In this document: positions 7,301 to 16,766 of the stretch, one piece after another
How the letters are laid out: each line of letters opens with the position of its first letter
How positions within the stretch are numbered: position 1 is the first letter of the stretch
NCBI GenBank assembly: GCA_902633655.1
Contig: CACPHA010000006.1
Span: 1-44,596 of the forward strand
From: Paracoccaceae bacterium
Lineage (GTDB): Bacteria > Pseudomonadota > Alphaproteobacteria > Rhodobacterales > Rhodobacteraceae
DNA: 44,596 nt
Reading direction: 5' to 3'
Translations under genes and position numbers: made by a program
The notes under the pieces: model-generated
Databases searched by the model: none
What the model was told of the DNA's origin: nothing
What the model saw: only the letters and a program-made list of their open reading frames with translations

Positions 7301-10121
7301 TTAATCCTTTACTTTTAGCCCCATTAAGGCCACAGCAAATGGATTATCGGGATCGATTTCTTTATTCTTTTTAGATTTAGACTGGTGTATTTTAGGTTTA
7401 TGTCTATCCCGATTTAGTTTATTTCTCTTGCTTTGCGATTGCTTTGGTAAATCTGGTCTTTGTTTTTGAGTTTTTCCCTGCGGTTTATTTGGATCCCTGC
7501 GTTGCGACCATTTAAATATAAAATAGGGCTCCTGCTCAGTTTCTCTGTCACCCTTATTTGCCTCAACGACCTTAGTCAGATCATGCCCCTCCTCGGTTTC
7601 CGTCACACTGGAATCAGTAACAACAGCGCAATCAATAAAATCGCATGTTTTTTCATTCTCTTTTAGCTCGCCCGCCTGCGCCATTAACCCGATGTTGCCA
7701 GTTTCTTTTTCCGGTTTACCAGAATCAGATACCTGGTTTACGGATCTGAGCTTTGCACGTTCCCCATATTCAGCGCTATAACCAAGTCCCTGTAAGAGGT
7801 CCGAAAATTGTTCAAGTGTCATTCCGGTAATTGACAACATATCTGCGGTTGCTTCGAACCCGGCACGTGTATCCTTAGCACGGATGAGATCGGCTAGACG
7901 TTCCAACATATCTATACGAATTGCGCGGGAACTGGCGTTATGGTAGCCGGCCATCGTATGATAACCGATCGGTGCTTCAGGGTCAGCGGGTATTGTTACA
8001 AGACCTGGCGGAGGGCTTGAGGGAAATTCTTCGAGCTTTTGGGCCAATGACCACAAAATAATTCTTAGTCGCGTTGGCGCTGGCTTTAAAAGCACGGGCA
8101 TGAAGATTGAGAACTGGCCGAACCGGACGCCATGTTTTCGCAAAAGTCTTCTAGCATCCTGATTAAGAGCTTTCACGTCTTCAACAACTTGTTTTCGAGG
8201 AATGATCCCCATAGCTTGCACCAATTGAAAGCCCAACCCACGGGCAATTCCATTCAGCGCATCGTCTTTTTCGATCGCAAAGAGAGGCTCAAATAATGTC
8301 GCAATTTTGCGATCAATGAAATGTTGAAGGCGACGTTCAATTTTCTGCGCAACATCAACTCCTACAGTATCATCCGCGAAGACTGCAACGCCAGGCTTTA
8401 ATAAGCTTTCCCCAAGGATTATTTTCCCAACAGCTTCATCACCCCACATAAGACCGCCCTGTTCGGTGAAGTCAATTTCAGTATCAGGTGCATTATAAAA
8501 CCTATCTGCACGGAGGGTCAGATGTGGCACCAAAGCCTGTATTGAGGCAGTTTTCAGGATATCGGCTTCTTTACCCATCGCACCCCTATCTCGGATAAAT
8601 CTGAACCCATCGAGTCGACCAACAAATTCACCTTCAATGTTCACTTCACCGTTATCGCTTACTTCAGCCAAAAGGGTCTCCTTCTGTTTGAGCCGGCGCA
8701 TCAGCAAAGAAGTGCGCCGGTCCACAAATCGCTGTGTCAGCGCCTCATGAAGGGCATCCGACAATCTATCTTCTACACTGCGCGTTGTTTCGCGCCAATA
8801 CTTTTCATCTTCTAACCAATTGGCGCTTTGCGATACATAGGTCCATGTACGTATATAAGCCAAACGTTTTGAAAGTGTGTCAATATCACCATCAATTCTA
8901 TCGATTAGATTGATTTGCCTGGCAAGCCATGCGTCCGGAATCTTTCCATTTTCATGCATATGATTGAAAATTGAGCTCAACAAATTGGCATGTTCCGCGG
9001 GGCTGATAGCTCGAAAATCGGGAATCCGACAAACATCCCAAAGTAATTTCCGAGACGCAATATCAGTCGTTTTAGCATATATCTCGGCATTTTCTGCCAG
9101 GCTTTTAAGAGCGATGAGGTCGTCCGCCTCCCGCGCCTTCACAAAAACCTCCTGCTCTGCTCCAATAGAGAGTGATGCGATGAGAGCTTCTAGGCTTGCA
9201 AAAGATAATTCAGAATTACGCCACTGAAGTTTTTTGATGGGCGTAAAGCGATGCTCAACGATAGCATTAACTACGCCCTCGTTTAGCTCTTTGACTTCAC
9301 CGGTTACACCGAAGCTGCCATTAGCCATGCCGCGCCCGGCACGACCCGCGATCTGAGCCAGTTCATTTGGGGCCAAGGGCCGCATCCTACGGCCGTCAAA
9401 TTTAGAAAGTGCTGAAAAAGCGATATGATTCACATCCAGGTTCAAACCCATTCCAATTGCATCAGTAGCTACGAGGTAATCAACATCACTATTTTGATAT
9501 AGAGCTACCTGCGCATTTCGGGTTCGAGGGCTTAAGGCCCCCAAAACCACGGCCGCCCCCCCCCTTTTGTCTTTTTATGAGCTCGGCCATCGCATAAACG
9601 CTGTCGACGGAAAAACCAACTATCGCGCTTCGCGCCGGCAGTCGACTTACCTTCTTAGTCCCGGAATAAATGAGCTTGCTCATTCTTTCTCGTTTGAAAA
9701 AGTTAGCCTCCGGTATGAGCTTAGCAATTGGACCGCGCATCGTATCCGACCCCAAAAATAGTGTTTCGTAGAGCCCCCTCATGCTTAGTAACCGGTCTGT
9801 AAAAACATGTCCTCTTTCTGGATCGGCACAAAGCTGAATTTCGTCAATTGCAACAAAATCAGAACCTATATCTTGAGGCATCGCCTCAACAGTACAAACC
9901 CAATATTTAACGCGTTGCGGCACGATACGTTCTTCACCGGTCACGAGAGCCACAAGCGATGGACCACGTAATTTTACAATCTTGTCGTATACTTCTCGGG
10001 CCAACAGACGTAAAGGGAGCCCAATAATACCCGTGCGGTGTGCCAGCATTCGCTCTATCGCATAATGTGTTTTGCCTGTGTTGGTCGGTCCCAAGACACC
10101 GGCGACCCGTTTTTGTTGCAT
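7301..10121 (-). pseudogene. SUV3-like DExH RNA helicase, interrupted by a frameshift at a 9-base G tract
   Basis: Two adjacent frames form one superfamily 2 helicase of the SUV3/alphaproteobacterial type. Frame 1 (9489-10121) carries GPTNTGKTH (Walker A, residues 11-19) and the DEIQ box at residues 93-96. Frame 2 (7301-9550) carries motifs V and VI (TDAIGMGLNLDV, QIAGRAGRG) and a long C-terminal region ending in a Lys/Arg/Gln-rich tail. Reading on the minus strand, nine G's (9556-9564) follow ACAAAA. With eight G's the frame becomes KRQKGGAAVVLGALSPRTRN, as in relatives, and the whole gene would be 2820 bases or 939 residues. So the break is exactly one extra base. It could be a sequencing error, a phase-variable tract or a true mutation. 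The absence of other damage over 2.8 kb argues against old decay. Confidence 0.85.
9556..9564. repeat. Mononucleotide C9/G9 tract inside the helicase gene
   Basis: Nine consecutive C's on the plus strand (G's in the coding sense). It sits exactly at the frame change between the two helicase halves. It is the longest G/C homopolymer I noticed in the window. Tracts this long are prone both to slipped-strand mutation and to base-calling error. Confidence 0.95.
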
Positions 10122-10139
10122 ACCCTTTTGCCTGACAAT

Positions 10140-10697
10140 TTAGATTTTCTTTTCACTTCCACTCTGCGCCAAAGAGCGTTTCAACTGCAAAACAGCTTCA
10201 AAATTAGGATGTATTTCAAGGGCTTGTTCAAAGGCTCTAAGCGACAGATCACGATGACCAAGTTTTTCAAACAACAGTCCAAGACCCATAATGGCCACAA
10301 AATTTTGAGGATCTAAGGCCAATGCTTTCTCCAAGTCACTTAATGCGGGACCATTATATCCAAGAATTGCATAAGCGCGTGAGCGTGCATACCATCCCAA
10401 GGGAAATTCTGGCGCAAACTCCACCACCGCAGAGTAATGACCAACTGCAGCCTCGTAGTCTTTTGCTTTGAATGCCTCATCGCCTTTTTTGTAAATAAAA
10501 TCTATGCTTTCTGAACCTGAAAGCTCCCACAAACGCTTAATTTCTAGTTCAATCTTTTGAGCCATTTTCGCATCAGCGACTGCAAGCCGGTCATACAATA
10601 TATCTAGAGACGGTCGAGCGAAGGAGGTGGATGCTGCATTTAACGCAAATAAAAATGCAAAAAAGAGAGTAGGTATTGTTAATTTCATCAAAACCAT
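10140..10697 (-). CDS. Secreted or periplasmic TPR-repeat protein
   Basis: About 185 residues from the ATG at 10697, or 182 from an alternative ATG at 10688; the frame stays open to 10925, but that extension runs antisense to the scp2 gene and has no leader character, so I reject it. A signal peptide is clear: MKLTIPTLFFAFLFALNAAS then TSFARP. The mature part holds about three tetratricopeptide repeats (DEAFKAKDYEAAVGHYSAVV; ARSRAYAILGYNGPALSDLE; GLLFEKLGHRDLSLRAFEQA), a scaffold for protein contacts. It lies 18 bases upstream of the helicase start on the same strand and is divergent from scp2. Specific function unknown. Confidence 0.8.
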   Translation of the reverse strand: MVLMKLTIPTLFFAFLFALNAASTSFARPSLDILYDRLAVADAKMAQKIELEIKRLWELSGSESIDFIYKKGDEAFKAKDYEAAVGHYSAVVEFAPEFPLGWYARSRAYAILGYNGPALSDLEKALALDPQNFVAIMGLGLLFEKLGHRDLSLRAFEQALEIHPNFEAVLQLKRSLAQSGSEKKI

Positions 10698-10714
10698 AAT
10701 ATGATAATAACTAG

Positions 10715-10723
10715 TGCTATAAT
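10715..10723 (+). promoter_or_regulatory. Extended -10 promoter for the SCP2 gene
   Basis: TGCTATAAT at 10715-10723 matches an extended -10 element (TGN followed by TATAAT). No good -35 is seen at 17 bases, which is usual for extended -10 promoters. Initiation near 10730 would give a leader of about 26 bases containing GGGAG (10743-10747), eight bases before the ATG at 10756. Confidence 0.5.
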
Positions 10724-10755
10724 AGCAACTTGAAAACCTTTTGGGAGACATTAAA

Positions 10756-11043
10756 ATGAGTAGTGTAGTAGAACAAGCCGTAAACGCCCTTAAGGAAAAG
10801 ATTAGCGGTTCGGCATTTGACGGTTCTGCGAAATTTTCAATTGAAGATGAAGGTAGTATTATTGTTGACGGCGATGGTGTCCGCGCTGGCAATGAGGATA
10901 CCGAAGTAACCTTAATAGCTTCCACTGAAACATTTCAAGAAATTATGGGCGGTGATCTTGACCCCACATCGGCTTTTATGTCGGGTAAATTGCAAATTGA
11001 AGGCGATATGGGCACAGCAATGCGATTAAGTGGTATATTCTAA
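10756..11043 (+). CDS. SCP2 sterol-binding domain protein
   Basis: 95-residue single-domain protein of the SCP-2 fold, which in other proteins binds hydrophobic ligands such as sterols or fatty acyl groups. Visible features are the N-terminal helix (VEQAVNALKEKISG), the beta strands around DGSAKFSIEDEGSIIVDG and the C-terminal helix region SAFMSGKLQIEGDMGTAMRL, all typical. A TTG at 10741 is in frame, but the ATG at 10756 has the better ribosome-binding site spacing. It is followed immediately by the alpha/beta hydrolase, so both are likely co-transcribed. The ligand and cellular role are unknown. Confidence 0.85.
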   Translation: MSSVVEQAVNALKEKISGSAFDGSAKFSIEDEGSIIVDGDGVRAGNEDTEVTLIASTETFQEIMGGDLDPTSAFMSGKLQIEGDMGTAMRLSGIF

Positions 11044-11986
11044 AAAATGCCGCTTTCAAGCTGGCCCCCTCTTAAAGTCTATCGCAGAAGGTCCTGAATT
11101 AGGTAAAGCCTTTTGGTTGAGGACATCTGATAATATTCGAATTCGCCTTGCACACTGGAAGTGCTCGAAGCGCCATGGAACTGTATTTCTACTTCCGGGA
11201 CGTGCCGAGTACATCGAAAAATACGGTCGCACTGCTAAGATTATTTGTGACTTAGGCTACGATGTTATTGTCCTTGACTGGCGCGGTCAGGGCCTTTCTG
11301 ATCGTCTGGATGGCGACCCTTTGCTAGGTCAGATTAAAGAATTTTCAGAATATCAACACGATCTCGACGCGGCGATCGACTTTTCTCAAAGATATCATTT
11401 GCCTGAGCCGTGGTTCATTCTTGCCCATTCAATGGGAGGTGGAATCGGTCTTCGCGCCGCACATCGCAACTTGGGATTTAAGGCAGCCGCTTTTACAGGT
11501 CCCATGTGGGGCATTGTTGGCCCAGTTCTGATAAATCCTTTCAAGCATATAATTGCCAAATTAGCTATAGTTCTTGGCCAAGCCGACAATTATGCGCTTA
11601 CAACTTCACGGGAGAGTTATATAGCTGTCTCTGAATTTTTAGGTAATACGCTCACTAAGGACCAAGAAATGTGGTCTTACATGAAGCGGCAAGTCATCGA
11701 ACACCCTAATCTACAATTAGCAGGCCCAAGCTACCGCTGGGTGAATGCCGCACTTAGAGAAATCAAAGAACTCCATGCACTACCACCCCCAGAGTGTCCC
11801 GGACTATGCTTGGTGGGTGACGGTGAAAGCATCGTAGAAAAAAACCGAATCAAAACTCTTATGAGTAGGTGGAGCAATGGACGATTGATTGAAGTCCCAG
11901 ATGCCTTGCATGAAATTCTTATGCTTAACAATCACCGGCAAAATGTGATCCTAAATGATATCTGTGGATTTTTTGCCAGATCCTAA
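11030..11986 (+). CDS. Alpha/beta hydrolase, lysophospholipase/monoglyceride lipase-like
   Basis: About 318 residues if started at the GTG at 11030, overlapping the SCP2 stop. The catalytic serine lies in AHSMGGGIG, the oxyanion region in LLPGRAEYIEKYG, a following DWRGQGLSDR segment is typical of lysophospholipase/PldB-like enzymes, and the acid and histidine are likely in LVGDGESIV and DALHEIL. The start is doubtful. An ATG at 11047, four bases after the SCP2 stop, begins MPLSSWPPL in another frame, and removal of one C from the CCCCC run at 11067-11071 would join it to the conserved LKSIAEGPELGKAFWL. This suggests either an unusual GTG start or a one-base error or mutation. It is convergent with tgt, two bases apart. 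Confidence 0.8.
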   Translation: MVYSKKCRFQAGPLLKSIAEGPELGKAFWLRTSDNIRIRLAHWKCSKRHGTVFLLPGRAEYIEKYGRTAKIICDLGYDVIVLDWRGQGLSDRLDGDPLLGQIKEFSEYQHDLDAAIDFSQRYHLPEPWFILAHSMGGGIGLRAAHRNLGFKAAAFTGPMWGIVGPVLINPFKHIIAKLAIVLGQADNYALTTSRESYIAVSEFLGNTLTKDQEMWSYMKRQVIEHPNLQLAGPSYRWVNAALREIKELHALPPPECPGLCLVGDGESIVEKNRIKTLMSRWSNGRLIEVPDALHEILMLNNHRQNVILNDICGFFARS

Positions 11987-11988
11987 AC

Positions 11989-13119
11989 TTAAAAAGGGTC
12001 CACATCACCTTGAACACGCAAAGAGTGAAAATCCGCTTCAAACTGTCCGAAGGAATCCTGTGCAATGGCCATGCGCATGCCAGCCATTAGTTCCTGAAAA
12101 TAATGTAAATTATGCCACGTGAGCAACATACCAGAAATCATCTCTCCGGCACGAAAAACATGATGCAAATAGGCACGAGAATAATTTAAACACGCAGGGC
12201 AGCCGCATCCTTCATCTAACGGGCGCGGATCATTTCGGTGACGTGCGTTTTTAATGTTTACAACGCCACGGCGAGTAAATGCCTGACCCGTCCGCCCAGA
12301 GCGGGAGGGCAAAACGCAGTCCATCATGTCAATTCCTCGTTTGACTGCTCCCACAATATCATCGGGTTTGCCTACCCCCATCAGATAACGCGGCTTATCA
12401 GAGGGTAACATTTCCGGTGCATAATCGAGTACCTCCAACATAGCCTTTTGCCCCTCTCCCACTGCAAGGCCTCCGACTGCGTAGCCGTCAAAACCAATGT
12501 TAATTAGAGCTTTGGCACTTTCGCGGCGCTGGTCCTTAAAAATGCTGCCTTGCTGAATACCAAAGATAGCGTAACCTGGACGATCACCGAAAGCATCACG
12601 TGACCGTAATGCCCAGCGCATTGAAAGTTCCATGCTGGACTTTGTTTTTTCGTAGGTCGCGGGAAAGGGTGCGCATTCATCAAAGGTCATGACGATATCG
12701 CTTCCAAGCAGCTTTTGAATTTCTATTGATCGCTCAGGAGATAGTTCATGGCTTGATCCATCTATGTGGGACTTAAAGGTCACACCTTTTTCTGTTATCC
12801 TGCGCAAATCTGCAAGCGACATCACCTGGAACCCTCCACTATCCGTAAGGATTGGGCCCTGCCAGTTCATAAAACTATGCAGACCACCCAACATATTTAT
12901 CCGCTCGGCAGTGGGTCGCAACATCAGGTGATACGTGTTGCCGAGCAGAACATCCGCCCCCGTTTCCCGCACACTTTCAGGCAGCATCGCTTTTACAGTG
13001 GCGGTAGTTCCCACTGGCATAAAGGCCGGTGTACGTATCTCACCGCGCCTAGTATGGATCAAACCGGCACGGGCCTTTCCACTAGTTGAACTCACTTTAA
13101 AGCGAAAACTCTTGGTCAT
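11989..13119 (-). CDS. tgt: tRNA-guanine transglycosylase (queuine/preQ1)
   Basis: 376 residues, full length. It exchanges guanine 34 in GUN-anticodon tRNAs for a queuosine precursor. Signatures are [11 protein letters not shown] with the catalytic aspartate region, [24 protein letters not shown], and [21 protein letters not shown]. The zinc site [17 protein letters not shown] has the expected three Cys and one His. The start ATG at 13119 gives [19 protein letters not shown], matching family N-termini. It is convergent with the hydrolase gene and has no obvious operon partner; the queuosine synthesis genes are not in the window. Confidence 0.96.
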   Translation of the reverse strand: MTKSFRFKVSSTSGKARAGLIHTRRGEIRTPAFMPVGTTATVKAMLPESVRETGADVLLGNTYHLMLRPTAERINMLGGLHSFMNWQGPILTDSGGFQVMSLADLRRITEKGVTFKSHIDGSSHELSPERSIEIQKLLGSDIVMTFDECAPFPATYEKTKSSMELSMRWALRSRDAFGDRPGYAIFGIQQGSIFKDQRRESAKALINIGFDGYAVGGLAVGEGQKAMLEVLDYAPEMLPSDKPRYLMGVGKPDDIVGAVKRGIDMMDCVLPSRSGRTGQAFTRRGVVNIKNARHRNDPRPLDEGCGCPACLNYSRAYLHHVFRAGEMISGMLLTWHNLHYFQELMAGMRMAIAQDSFGQFEADFHSLRVQGDVDPF

Positions 13120-13617
13120 ATTAAAGACTTTTGCCTGAGGTAAAAGAAAATGCCAAGTTTTTTAAAATAGATAGAAAACATAGCAAAAATCATACTTAAT
13201 ACGAGAATTCCATTGAATTCAAAATCTGGTTCTTTTCTTTACTAAGCGAAAGTTGAAAAAGATGTTTATTTTGAATAATGTAAAATGCTTAAATAAAAAA
13301 CTACTATATCTGAAATCCCAGTGTACAATCCCGAAAAAGAAGTCACCCTCAATTAGCCTTCTATTGGCGTTTGAATTTTTTATTTGATTAAATCAAAATA
13401 CAGCACAAAAAAGCATCTTTTATACAAAATTGAGAAACTAATTCGTATTTAAATTGATAATTCTTACTCCTGATTGGTCATCATAAGACAAATAAGTTGT
13501 TGTTGAGGCTTGAGGTAGACGGCGCAATCCTCTAATGGAACGCAATCAGAAACAGCGCTAGTGACGAGGCATCTTCAAGCGCTGCATTGGGACGGATCAA
13601 AAAGGATTTACAGCAAT
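13120..13617. other. AT-rich gap between tgt and tig
   Basis: About 500 bases holding the divergent promoter regions of tgt and tig. I found no coding frame with family character, no tRNA and no terminator. A palindromic GAATTCCATTGAATTC-like stretch occurs near 13205-13220. A ribosome-binding AAAGGA lies just before the tig ATG. Nothing else was recognised. Confidence 0.5.
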
Positions 13618-14958
13618 ATGCAGGTCACAGAAACGCTGAATGAAGGTCTAAAACGCGGATACTCAATTATAATAAGTGCAAATGAGCTTAATGAGACCGT
13701 GGAACAAAAACTGCGTGAAGCGCAGCCTGAAGTTGAAATGAAGGGATTTCGCAAAGGAAAAGTTCCTATACCTCTGTTGAAGAAACAATTTGGCCAACGC
13801 CTGATGGGTGAAGCAATGCAGGAAAGCATTGATGGGGCTATGACAAAACATTTCGAAGATAGTGGCGACAGACCCGCCATGCAGCCAGATGTCAAAATGG
13901 CAAATGGGGAAGAATGGAAGCCAGGTGACGATATTAGTATCGAAATGGCCTACGATGCCCTACCCGAAATTCCAGACTTGGACCTAAAGTCAATCAAACT
14001 GGAAAAAATGGTAGCCAAAATAGAAAAAAGTGCTGTGAACGAAGCTCTGACAAATTTGGCAGAAAGTTCAAAAGATTTCGAAGAACGGGGAAAAACTTCA
14101 AAGTCGAAAGACGGTGATCAAGTTGTACTCGACTTTGTAGGTAAAGTAGATGGTGAAATATTTGAAGGTGGCTCAGCGGAAGATTATCCGCTTGTCTTGG
14201 GTTCGAATAGTTTTATTCCAGGTTTTGAAGAGCAACTGCTCGGCTCAAAACTGGACCAAGAAATTGAAGTTTCAGTTACATTTCCAGAAGAATACGGAAA
14301 TGCAGATCTTGCAAGCAAATCAGCCGTATTTAAATGCAAGATCAAAGCAGTAAAGAAACCAGTATCTGCGAAAATTGATGATGCGCTGGCTAAAAAATTT
14401 GGAGCTGAAAATCTAGACGGGCTCAAAAAGCAGATCTCTGAAAGACTTGAGGCTGAGTATGAGGGTGCTGCGCGCTCGTTGGTGAAGCGCAAACTGCTAG
14501 ACACTCTGGATGGCATGGTGGACTTTAGTCTTCCACCTTCATTAGTTGAAGCCGAAGGTAAACAAATTGCCAATCAGCTTTGGCAGGAAGATAATCCCGA
14601 TGCTAAGGATCAAGATCCTGATAAGATCGATATTACCAAGGAACACACTGACCTAGCCACTCGCCGTGTGCGCCTGGGACTGTTGCTTGCAGATTTGGGG
14701 CAAAAAGCTAACGTAGAAGTGTCCGAGCAAGAGATTACTCAAGCCATGATGCAGCAGGCCCGTCAGTATCCGGGCCAAGAGCGTGAGTTTTTTGAATTTA
14801 TGCAGAAAAACGAACAAATGAAACAACAGATGCGTGCTCCTATTTTTGAAGATAAAGTCGTGGACTACGTTTTAGAGCTCGCAGATGTGTCTGACAAACA
14901 GGTCAAAAAGGACGATCTGCAAAAAGCTATTGAGGAACTAGAAAAGGCAAACACTTGA
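13618..14958 (+). CDS. tig: Trigger factor, ribosome-associated chaperone
   Basis: 446 residues from the ATG at 13618, preceded by AAAGGA; the upstream frame to 13561 lacks similarity. Trigger factor binds the ribosome near the exit tunnel and shields nascent chains. The ribosome-binding signature appears as [17 protein letters not shown] at about residues 43-59, the FKBP-like PPIase domain as [18 protein letters not shown] then [18 protein letters not shown] and [15 protein letters not shown], and the C-terminal helical arms follow to the Lys/Glu-rich end. Homologous genes in alphaproteobacteria often precede clpP-clpX-lon; here an eroded photolyase gene follows instead. Confidence 0.96.
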   Translation: MQVTETLNEGLKRGYSIIISANELNETVEQKLREAQPEVEMKGFRKGKVPIPLLKKQFGQRLMGEAMQESIDGAMTKHFEDSGDRPAMQPDVKMANGEEWKPGDDISIEMAYDALPEIPDLDLKSIKLEKMVAKIEKSAVNEALTNLAESSKDFEERGKTSKSKDGDQVVLDFVGKVDGEIFEGGSAEDYPLVLGSNSFIPGFEEQLLGSKLDQEIEVSVTFPEEYGNADLASKSAVFKCKIKAVKKPVSAKIDDALAKKFGAENLDGLKKQISERLEAEYEGAARSLVKRKLLDTLDGMVDFSLPPSLVEAEGKQIANQLWQEDNPDAKDQDPDKIDITKEHTDLATRRVRLGLLLADLGQKANVEVSEQEITQAMMQQARQYPGQEREFFEFMQKNEQMKQQMRAPIFEDKVVDYVLELADVSDKQVKKDDLQKAIEELEKANT

Positions 14959-15004
14959 CTTCAATATTTCGCGGCGAGCGAACGAAACGATTAAAAGTAT
15001 TGAT

Positions 15005-15032
15005 AGGGTAGACATTGCTTCCCTCTCTTTTT
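15005..15032 (+). terminator. Possible intrinsic terminator of tig
   Basis: AGGG (15005-15008) pairs with CCCT (15021-15024), with a single T-T mismatch and an inner AG/CT, giving an imperfect short stem around a six-base loop, followed by a five-T run at 15028-15032. The stem is weak, so this is tentative. Confidence 0.4.
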
Positions 15033-15048
15033 GTCTAACTAGATAGTT

Positions 15049-16559
15049 ATGACTATTGTTCTCCATAAAAGAGGCTTAGACGCTGTAATTACGTAGTTTA
15101 AGGGTGATTTTCGTATGTTTGGTAATAGAGCTCTTTCTAAAGCAACGAAGCAGGGTGTTTTAACACCCTTATTTATTGCAGAATAATAATTCTGATACTT
15201 GCCAGATTCGTTCACACGCCGATGGGCCTTCGTAAGCGAGTGCCTATAATACCTCCACCAAAATTTAGCTAGAATTGGCCAACCACTTTTTGTTCCCAGG
15301 ATGACGTAATATCGATGTTTATTTCCCTTTCTCAATTGTATTAAATCTACTCAATTTATTCCCATAAAGAGACCAGGAACAGATGGAGTTACGAGCACGA
15401 CCGAAGGGTGAAAAATTTGTGTCGGCCCAAAGGAATTAAATGAGTTAAAATTCAGTAGCATGGTGTACAACGCAAATGCAAATCACGAATTGGATGGCCT
15501 TAAGCATGGGATCAGCAAATGACGCCAATTTGTACAGATGAACCTTGTATCAATCCTTTGAGTGATATCGCTTAAGGTCGGATTCCATCGGCCCATTATT
15601 TTGGCCTTTCAATCGATGAATCTTATACAGACCGGCAAACAAGGGGACGAAAAAAGGCTAAGGAACTCATAGGAATCTTTCTCACAGAAAGAGGAAAATA
15701 TTATCGGAGCGACATGTCTAATCCAATTAGTTGCACTCGCGAACGCTCGAGGCTCTTTACCTGTCTAGCACGGGATAATCGATCAATGCGTGAAGTCTCG
15801 TACACTGCACCGGCAAGAAGTAATGAGGTAGAAGCTACCGGCAACAGAGGGGCAATGGCGTGGCGCAATCTTCTCCTGAAAAGGGCGTTTGCAGTGGCAC
15901 TGCCATTTCATGCAAAAGCTTGTAGACGATGATCTACTGGTATTTGAAAATACGCATACATTCTAGAATGCAGTGCACTCCAATACACCAGACCAAACGA
16001 GAATTTCTGCTTGGGCAACTGGCCAGACGGGATTACCTTTCGTTGACGCTTGTATAAGGTCGTGAGGAGCTACGGGATAGATGAATTTCCAGATGCGAGC
16101 CATCGTGATAGCAGTTTCGAGCTATCGTATGTGGCTTTCTTGCGGCAACCCGGAGAACATCTCGCAAGAATGTTCACGGATTATGAAACAGGCAACCAAT
16201 GGCCACAGGTACAGATTCAATCCGGCACCACAGGCATCAACAAAGTATGAATCTACAGCCCTTTAAAACAGTGGTATGAGGAAGATCCCACCAAAGTTTT
16301 TACTCTTTGCTGAATGCCAGGATTTGCAGGGATTGAAGATAAGCACCATCAGCAGCCATGAAAATCCGATAATGTTATCAAAGTACTTGGTCAAAATTAC
16401 CCTTTTCCAATTGTGGATCACCTCACCTCTGGCACAGAGGCAAGGCAAAAAATATCGCCGTTACGTTCAGTCGATAGCCTCAAGAACGTAGCAAAATCGA
16501 TCCATAAAAAACACGGTAGCCGCCGCAGCAGAAGCAAAATGCGCAGTCAATGCCATTGA
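15049..16559 (+). pseudogene. Eroded photolyase/cryptochrome-family gene
   Basis: Hand translation of all three forward frames recovers an almost full-length FAD-binding photolyase-like protein. Matching pieces in order: FKGDFRMFGNRALSKAT (family FKRDLRxxDxxAL), RRWAFVSECL and NLARIGQPLFV near the N-terminus; WSYEHDRRVK and SMREV in the middle; GRLQWHCHFMQKL; AWATGQTGLPFVDACIRS; MNFQMRAIVIAVSSYRMWL; HLARMFTDYETGNQWPQVQ then IQSGTTGINKV; and a C-terminal VLGQNYPFPIVDH and KHGSRRSR. I count about 16 in-frame stops and three frame changes (near 15375, 15870 and 16140). Several stops replace tryptophans expected in the family (TAG or TGA for TGG, for example in the GW(I/M)NF motif). The gene is clearly dead but still alignable, so loss was fairly recent. 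The orientation is that of tig. Confidence 0.85.
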
Positions 16560-16710
16560 GTGGATGCCGATAATCAAAAACTTAAGTTCCCCTGTAATTA
16601 AACATGAAAATCATTCTACTAATGTGTAAATAATGTTTTTTTAAGCTTACGTTTCATTTGCCCTAAATTTGATTAGTTGAAAAGTTTTAGTTTAAATATA
16701 ATTTAAGAGC

Positions 16711-16737
16711 TAGGATTTTTTGGAATAAGATCCTAGT
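16711..16737. repeat. Inverted repeat CTAGGAT-N13-ATCCTAG downstream of dusA
   Basis: Perfect 7-base arms at 16711-16717 and 16731-16737, about 30 bases beyond the dusA stop on the minus strand. A second imperfect hairpin (GCGTTTGAA/TTCAACGC, 16741-16762) sits between it and dusA. No clear T-run follows, so termination is possible but unproven. Confidence 0.3.
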
Positions 16738-16766
16738 GTAGCGTTTGAACAACCTTCAACGCAAAA

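Noticed and set aside
10698-10925. N-terminal extension of the TPR protein reading MEAIKVTSVSSL
   Set aside because: It is antisense to scp2 and would bury the evident signal peptide; the start at 10688-10697 is far more plausible.
13482-13600. GC-richer patch upstream of tig considered as an RNA gene
   Set aside because: No stable cloverleaf or terminator could be drawn; likely just the tig leader.
15152-15169. Perfect palindrome AGGGTGTTTTAACACCCT followed by TTATTTATT, resembling a terminator
   Set aside because: It falls inside the eroded photolyase frame (codons for KQGVLTPL), where the bases are explained by former coding sequence; there is no gene immediately upstream on either strand that would need it.
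16190-16240. T-loop-like AGATTCAATCC suggesting a tRNA
   Set aside because: No matching acceptor, D or anticodon stems; the segment is the photolyase remnant (IQSGTTGIN).
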